The notes beneath the pieces are model-generated. The model saw only the letters and a list, made by a program, of their open reading frames with translations, did no database searches and was not told the origin of the DNA. Source: Leptodactylus fallax (taxonomy: Eukaryota; Chordata; Amphibia; Anura; Leptodactylidae). From it: 64,000 bases of DNA. Below are positions 63,244 through 64,000 of the stretch, piece by piece. Position 1 is the stretch's first letter; every line of letters starts with the position of its first letter. Position numbers and translations under genes: made by a program. The stretch is taken from contig CAMRHE010000330.1 in NCBI GenBank assembly GCA_947044405.1, positions 744,001 to 808,000 of the forward strand, given 5' to 3'.

Positions 63244-63400
63244 CAGCGGTTCTCAACCTGTGGGTCGCGACCCCTTTGGGGGTCAAACGACCCTTTCACA
63301 GGGGTCGTTTAAGACCATCAGAAAACACATTTCCCATGGTCTTAGGAACTGAGACACCACTCCTCTATCCGCAGCATTCAAGGGGTTCCGCCATGTTGCC
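63244..63400 (+). mobile_element. SPIN/Charlie-like hAT end
   Basis: Starts CAGCGGTTCTCAACCTGTGG, then GGTCGCGACCCCTTTGGGGG, CGACCCTTTCACAGGGGTCG and AAGACCATC/CCCATGGTCTTAGGAAC. From memory this matches the 5' end of SPIN-type non-autonomous hAT elements of tetrapods. I do not see the opposite end before the window closes, so the right limit is arbitrary. Confidence 0.6.
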
Positions 63401-63659
63401 GCTTCCCCCGGCACCCCCCGTGGCGAGATCGGGGGGGTTCCAATATCTTTTTTCTGCAGCCCGGGGTATGGACAGTGACCCCACGCTGCCTGGAACCCCC
63501 AATACCTGTTTGATCTTGCTGGGACTTCAGGAAGTCAACCTATGCATCTGCATAGGCTGACTTCCTATAGACTGCAATGCACGTGTATGCTCGTGTATTG
63601 CAGTCTATAGTACTGAACCAGTGATCAGTGCATCACTGGTTCAGGTGTCCTTATAGGAC

Positions 63660-64000
63660 AAGTAAAAAATGTAAAAAAAAGTTTAAAAAAAAAAAATGTG
63701 TAAAAAAAAAAAAAAATGTATAAAGTTATAAAGCCCCAAAATTTCCCTTTTCCTATATAAAATGAATTATATAAAAAAAAAAACTAAAAATTAATCACTG
63801 CATCCGTAACAACCTTTACAATAAAACTGAAACAATATTTTACGTTGAAAAAACCCCCCAGAAAAAAACGCCAGAAGTAATGATTTTTCGCCATCTCACC
63901 TTGCAAAATATGCTATAAAAAGTGATCAAAAAGTCACATGTACCCCAAAACAGTACCAATAAATATGCACAGGTTGTCCCACAAAAAATAAACCCTCAAC
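63660..64000. other. A-rich sequence at window end
   Basis: Several A runs (63678-63718, 63774-63783) and ordinary AT-rich DNA. No gene. Confidence 0.5.

Overview
The window is vertebrate nuclear DNA, most likely from a frog. Two spliced protein-coding genes with GT-AG introns lie in the first 24 kb: GTPBP4 (NOG1, + strand, 5.4-16.6 kb) and IDI1 (- strand, 23.3-18.4 kb). In human these genes are neighbours on chromosome 10p. The frog assignment is an inference. It rests on many short palindromic elements flanked by TTAA with AAAGGGGTTGTCC-type ends, several Tc1-like families, and CR1 and other LINEs typical of amphibian genomes.

Layout. 1-1.97 kb: decayed 3' end of an LTR retrotransposon with polypurine tract and LTR. 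2-5.2 kb: MITEs, including an intact hAT-type element (4090-4838) with a perfect 8-bp target duplication. 5.2-16.9 kb: GTPBP4, 16 coding exons, 633 codons, introns full of MITEs. 17-18.2 kb: convergent intergenic space. 18.2-23.7 kb: IDI1, five coding exons including a first exon that encodes a mitochondrial-presequence-like extension, ending in a CpG-rich promoter. 24-30 kb: MITE clusters, a dead Tc1 and a mariner-like end. 30.889-38.809 kb: a Tc1-like transposon with TA duplications, split by a young 6.27-kb Ty3/gypsy element (32061-38328, minus orientation) with almost identical LTRs. 39-52 kb: tandem repeats, LINE fragments, two Tc1 remnants, an inverted element with a hammerhead-like motif, and hAT MITEs. 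52.35-58.36 kb: a LINE interrupted by a near-full-length CR1 (about 53618-58062, minus) carrying ORF1, ORF2 and a tandem-repeat 5' UTR. 58.4-64 kb: more MITEs and a SPIN/Charlie-like hAT end at 63244.

Function. GTPBP4 is a 60S ribosome-assembly GTPase and IDI1 interconverts IPP and DMAPP for sterol and isoprenoid synthesis. They are convergent neighbours with no functional link visible here. Everything to the right of about 24 kb looks like transposon-derived or non-coding DNA. No WDR37 exon, the gene expected next to IDI1 by synteny, was recognised. The most notable items are the nested Tc1/gypsy pair, the gypsy gag-pol frameshift signal combined with an in-frame loss of the reverse-transcriptase core, the tandem-monomer CR1 5' UTR, the IDI1 alternative first exon, and a Tigger-like MITE lying 10 bp inside an IDI1 splice donor.
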